From Priestia iocasae (GTDB taxonomy: Bacteria > Bacillota > Bacilli > Bacillales > Bacillaceae_H), in the NCBI RefSeq assembly GCF_016909075.1, contig NZ_JAFBFC010000002.1, positions 496,001-560,000 of the forward strand: a DNA stretch of 64,000 nt, in the 5' to 3' direction. The position numbers were made by a program, and so were the translations under genes. This document shows positions 61,440 to 64,000 of the stretch, one piece after another. The notes beneath the pieces were generated by a model. The model saw only the letters and a list, made by a program, of their open reading frames with translations. It did no database searches and had not been told where the DNA came from. Numbering within the stretch: the first letter of the stretch is position 1; the number at the start of each line of letters is the position of its first letter.

Positions 61440-61673
61440 TTATTCACTACCTGGCTTCACTTTGCTTCCCCAATTAGTTATGTAGCCAATGAAAAATAAA
61501 ACGGTTGTCACAAACCACCAAAGTAAATTCCAAAAAAGAAAGAAAGGTATGCCCATGACCACAAATTCTGATGTATTCGCAAATAAGATGAGCGGTGTTT
61601 CCATAATAAGAAAGCAAAGAACAATTAGGCTATAAAGCAAAACTTTTTTTCGAGGATACTTTCCAAACATCAT
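61440..61673 (-). CDS. DUF3311 small membrane protein
   Basis: About 77 residues, two helices (VLLYSLIVLCFLIMETPLILFA and IPFFLFWNLLWWFVTTVLFFIGYIT) with the FPFFLFWNLLW pattern of DUF3311, a family that nearly always precedes SSS-type symporters and may be an accessory subunit. AAAGGAG eight bases before the ATG at 61673. First gene of the symporter-deacylase unit. Confidence 0.85.
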   Translation of the reverse strand: MMFGKYPRKKVLLYSLIVLCFLIMETPLILFANTSEFVVMGIPFFLFWNLLWWFVTTVLFFIGYITNWGSKVKPGSE

Positions 61674-61938
61674 TCTCTCTTCTCCTTTCATATGAAGGTT
61701 TTGTACCTAAATTATATCGAGTCGCCATCAGATGTTCATTAGACAGACTGTAAAAGAATATCTAAATTAACTGAACATTCTTACTAACAATGTATCATTT
61801 TTGTCTAGGAAAGATTGCGTTTATGGAAGAAGATATGACACTTTGTCTACATGAGGCATAATCGTCATTGGACAATAAAGAAAGGGAAAGAAACGTTTTA
61901 AGTACAAAATTGTGCTACACGATGAAAGGATGATTATT

Positions 61939-62046
61939 ATGATGTGGACATATTCCAGAGAAGTGAATGGGAGTCAAGGATTATGGAGTATGGAGGAACT
62001 CAACGATGACAAGAGCGGTGCAAGTAAACAGAAAACAATAGGATGA
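61939..62046 (+). CDS. Possible 35-residue peptide
   Basis: A 35-codon frame from ATG at 61939 with GAAAGGATGA eight bases before it (predicted MMWTYSREVNGSQGLWSMEE and fifteen more residues). No membrane segment, no family recognised, no terminator after. It is the only frame with a usable ribosome binding site in the 566-base gap 61674-62239; support is weak. Confidence 0.3.
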   Translation: MMWTYSREVNGSQGLWSMEELNDDKSGASKQKTIG

Positions 62047-62170
62047 ATCCATTTAAAAAAGCAGTTTCCATCATTGAACGTATACGTGCCTTCACTAAAA
62101 CAAACTGTTGAGCTTATTTTTCACCTTTTGTCTTAAACTAATACTGGTTTTTTCATTGGACATCTCCCCA

Positions 62171-62201
62171 ACATTTACACTGTAATAAACGCTGTAAATG
62201 T
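62171..62201. repeat. Inverted repeat upstream of yhdB sharing 18 bases with the window start
   Basis: ACATTTACA and TGTAAATGT, 9 bp perfect, spaced by 13 bases. The stretch CATTTACACTGTAATAAA (62172-62189) is the exact reverse complement of 238-255, in the direct-repeat cluster at the left end. It lies about 40 bases before the yhdB start and may be an operator or a dispersed repeat. Confidence 0.5.
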
Positions 62202-62239
62202 CACACACTATACGTAACTCCTCAAAAGGAGGGCTTACA

Positions 62240-62494
62240 ATGGACTTTGTAGATTATGACAGAGCACTGTATTACACACACCGATCACAATGGGATAATT
62301 TATTGATATTAATGGTTCGAACAAACGATGATTTTCTTTCAAAACGAATTGAACATTTTTTACATGCTTACAACTTTGAACGAAACTACCGAGTGATTCA
62401 AGAAGAATTGTATTCATTGCTACGCTATATTGATCATGCTTCGACGCAACATGATCAATATGATATAGCTGAATTTACAATGGACGACATGTAG
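62240..62494 (+). CDS. yhdB: YhdB family protein
   Basis: 84 residues: MDFVDYDRALYYTHRSQWDNLLILMVRTNDDFLSKRIEHFLHAYNFERNYRVIQEELYSLLRYIDHAS, the YhdB pattern of B. subtilis, where it neighbours spoVR and yhdA as here. Soluble, helical, no known activity. AAAAGGAGGGCTTACA decides the ATG at 62240. Closed by a terminator that overlaps the stop region. Confidence 0.88.
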   Translation: MDFVDYDRALYYTHRSQWDNLLILMVRTNDDFLSKRIEHFLHAYNFERNYRVIQEELYSLLRYIDHASTQHDQYDIAEFTMDDM

Positions 62495-62522
62495 AAAGAA
62501 GGGATATACGTCCCTTCTTTTA
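62495..62522 (+). terminator. Terminator of yhdB
   Basis: AAAGAAGGGA and TCCCTTCTTT form a perfect 10-bp stem with a 6-base loop, then Ts. Confidence 0.93.
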
Positions 62523-62622
62523 TTTTGTTCACCCTTCATTGGATTATTCTTCTTTTACCTTTTTCATGAATCATTTTCCTTCTCGTCATAAGCGTTGAGG
62601 AAATTGAATAAGTCAACGTCAT

Positions 62623-62677
62623 TTATGTTAACTAGTAAAAATAAATAGTTGACATAATAATTCTTTATCCGTACACT
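62623..62677 (+). promoter_or_regulatory. bioY promoter with a BirA operator
   Basis: TTATGTTAACT (62623-62633) and AGTTGACATAA (62647-62657), arms 10 of 11 complementary, 13-base spacer: the biotin repressor box form GTTAAC-N14/15-GTTAAC. The right arm contains the -35 TTGACA (62649-62654); TACACT (62672-62677) at 17 bases is the -10. BirA with biotinyl-AMP would block this promoter. Confidence 0.85.
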
Positions 62678-62713
62678 CTTTGTAAGAATACATAATAGTT
62701 GGAGGTTTTTTAT

Positions 62714-63322
62714 ATGCAAACAAAACCACGTTTTCGCGCATTAGATCTTACATTGATTGGGATGTTTGCTGCATTAATGGCGATTGGTGCAAATATGACG
62801 TCATGGGCACCTTTCTTACAAGTTGCAGGTGTACCATTATCTATGCAACCGTTTTTTGCCATTTTAGCTGGCCTTTTATTAGGAAGCCGACTTGGGTCTC
62901 TTTCTATGATTGTTTATTTATTGATTGGAATTGCAGGAGTACCTGTATTCGCACAATTTAAAGCAGGAATTGGTGTGATATTTGGAGGCACGGGCGGATT
63001 TTTACTTTCCTATATCGCCACAGCTTATATCGTAGGTAAACTAATGGAGCAGAAACAAAATCCTCCACTTCCTACATTCTTCGTTTCATCATTCGTAGGG
63101 ATTATACTTATTTATGTCATTGGTACGAACTATATGTACATGGCTGTCAACTATTGGCTTGAAGCACCAATGGGTTATGGAACTGCCTGGAAAGTAATGG
63201 CTTCATTCGCTTTAAAAGATATTGCATTCACAATTTTTGGTGCGTTAATCGCTCCAAGAATCTACCATGCCATTCACTCTTCTCCCTACTTTTCAAGACA
63301 ACAAAAATCAATTCCTTCATAA
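62714..63322 (+). CDS. bioY: Biotin transporter BioY
   Basis: 202-residue S-component of an ECF transporter for biotin. RALDLTLIGMFAALMAIGANMTSWAPFLQVAGVPLSMQPFFAILAGLLLGSRLGSLSMIVYLLIGIAGVPVFAQFKAGIGVIFGGTGGFLLSYIATAYIVG holds every BioY hallmark (VPLSMQ, GxxGVPVF, GGTGGFL). Six helices. The ATG at 62714 is eight bases after GGAGG. Uptake needs the general energising module EcfAA'T, which is encoded elsewhere. Regulation by BirA is predicted from the operator upstream. Confidence 0.96.
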   Translation: MQTKPRFRALDLTLIGMFAALMAIGANMTSWAPFLQVAGVPLSMQPFFAILAGLLLGSRLGSLSMIVYLLIGIAGVPVFAQFKAGIGVIFGGTGGFLLSYIATAYIVGKLMEQKQNPPLPTFFVSSFVGIILIYVIGTNYMYMAVNYWLEAPMGYGTAWKVMASFALKDIAFTIFGALIAPRIYHAIHSSPYFSRQQKSIPS

Positions 63323-63329
63323 ATCGCGC

Positions 63330-63364
63330 AAAGACCTTGTCAATTCAGATGACAAGGTCTTTTA
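63330..63364. terminator. Terminator between bioY and yhdA
   Basis: AAAGACCTTGTCA and TGACAAGGTCTTT form a 13-bp stem with a 7-base loop, with T and A runs outside; serves both convergent genes. Confidence 0.94.
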
Positions 63365-63928
<564 letters not shown>

Positions 63929-64000
63929 CTAGTATATGGTAAAAGTGAACGCGATAAATCTTGCATACGATGGAACGTTATCTCCTAAATAAGTCGAAAA

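Noticed and set aside
61980-62035. 11-codon frame behind ATGGAGGAACTC
   Set aside because: Too short and nested in another weak candidate frame; no independent support.

Overview
The window is ordinary low-GC Firmicute chromosome from a spore-forming Bacillaceae. Evidence: strong GGAGG-type ribosome binding sites with several TTG/GTG starts, an alpha/beta SASP gene, spoVR, ScoC/Hpr, PrsA, YheC/YheD-like and YjcZ-like sporulation genes, and long stretches in the gene order of the Bacillus subtilis yhd-yhe-yha region. A transaldolase-type sulfoquinovose cluster, known from Bacillus megaterium and B. aryabhattai, makes Priestia my best guess for the genus (inference). I see no rRNA, CRISPR array, insertion sequence, prophage or replication origin.

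Layout. 1-0.55 kb: no convincing gene, but a small direct-repeat cluster. 0.55-8.5 kb: hit, GNAT, serC, trpP (with a TRAP site over its start), yhaH, scoC, yhaI, two tiny YjcZ-like genes, prsA, yhaL, yhaM. 8.6-17 kb: yhaQP ABC exporter, yhzD, HU, enoyl-CoA hydratase and acyl-CoA synthetase (cre site), hemZ, yhaX. 17-24.2 kb: yheA, yheB and four tandem ATP-grasp spore-coat paralogues plus yheE. 24.2-29.5 kb: yxkF-msmX, a zinc-ribbon gene, sspB with a tRNA-like element in its leader, a CNNM/CBS protein and yheG. 29.5-33.7 kb: the bmrCD multidrug exporter behind a two-peptide attenuator. 33.7-37.7 kb: tenI-thiO-thiS-thiG-thiF under a TPP riboswitch. 37.8-42.6 kb: small membrane and cytosolic genes, a DedA protein, a cystine-type ABC transporter and a fluoride-channel pair. 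42.7-46.8 kb: an ECF sigma / PadR / HAAS-FtsW-like unit, an unknown secreted protein and a GDSL hydrolase. 46.8-57 kb: sulfoquinovose utilisation. 57-64 kb: spoVR, an M20 deacylase with a sodium/solute symporter, yhdB, bioY (BirA box) and yhdA.

How the parts work together. The sulfoquinovose block is a complete catabolic route: symporter, GH31 sulfoquinovosidase carrying all the sulfonate-binding residues recalled for E. coli YihQ, isomerase, transaldolase, sulfolactaldehyde dehydrogenase, GntR regulator and a possible exporter. It is split into two transcription units that share a near-palindromic motif. The thiamin genes make the thiazole half of the vitamin. Several units carry readable regulation: TRAP (trpP), TPP riboswitch (thi), BirA (bioY), CcpA cre sites (acyl-CoA synthetase, msmX), sigma-G (sspB), a possible sigma-K site (yheCD) and ribosome-mediated attenuation (bmrCD).

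The least ordinary items are the tRNA-like structure with an encoded CCA end inside the sigma-G-driven leader of sspB, the ECF/PadR/HAAS-FtsW trio whose FtsW-like partner has lost the conserved acidic and glycine motifs, the doubled leader-peptide attenuator of bmrCD, and the dispersed repeat in the first 400 bases.
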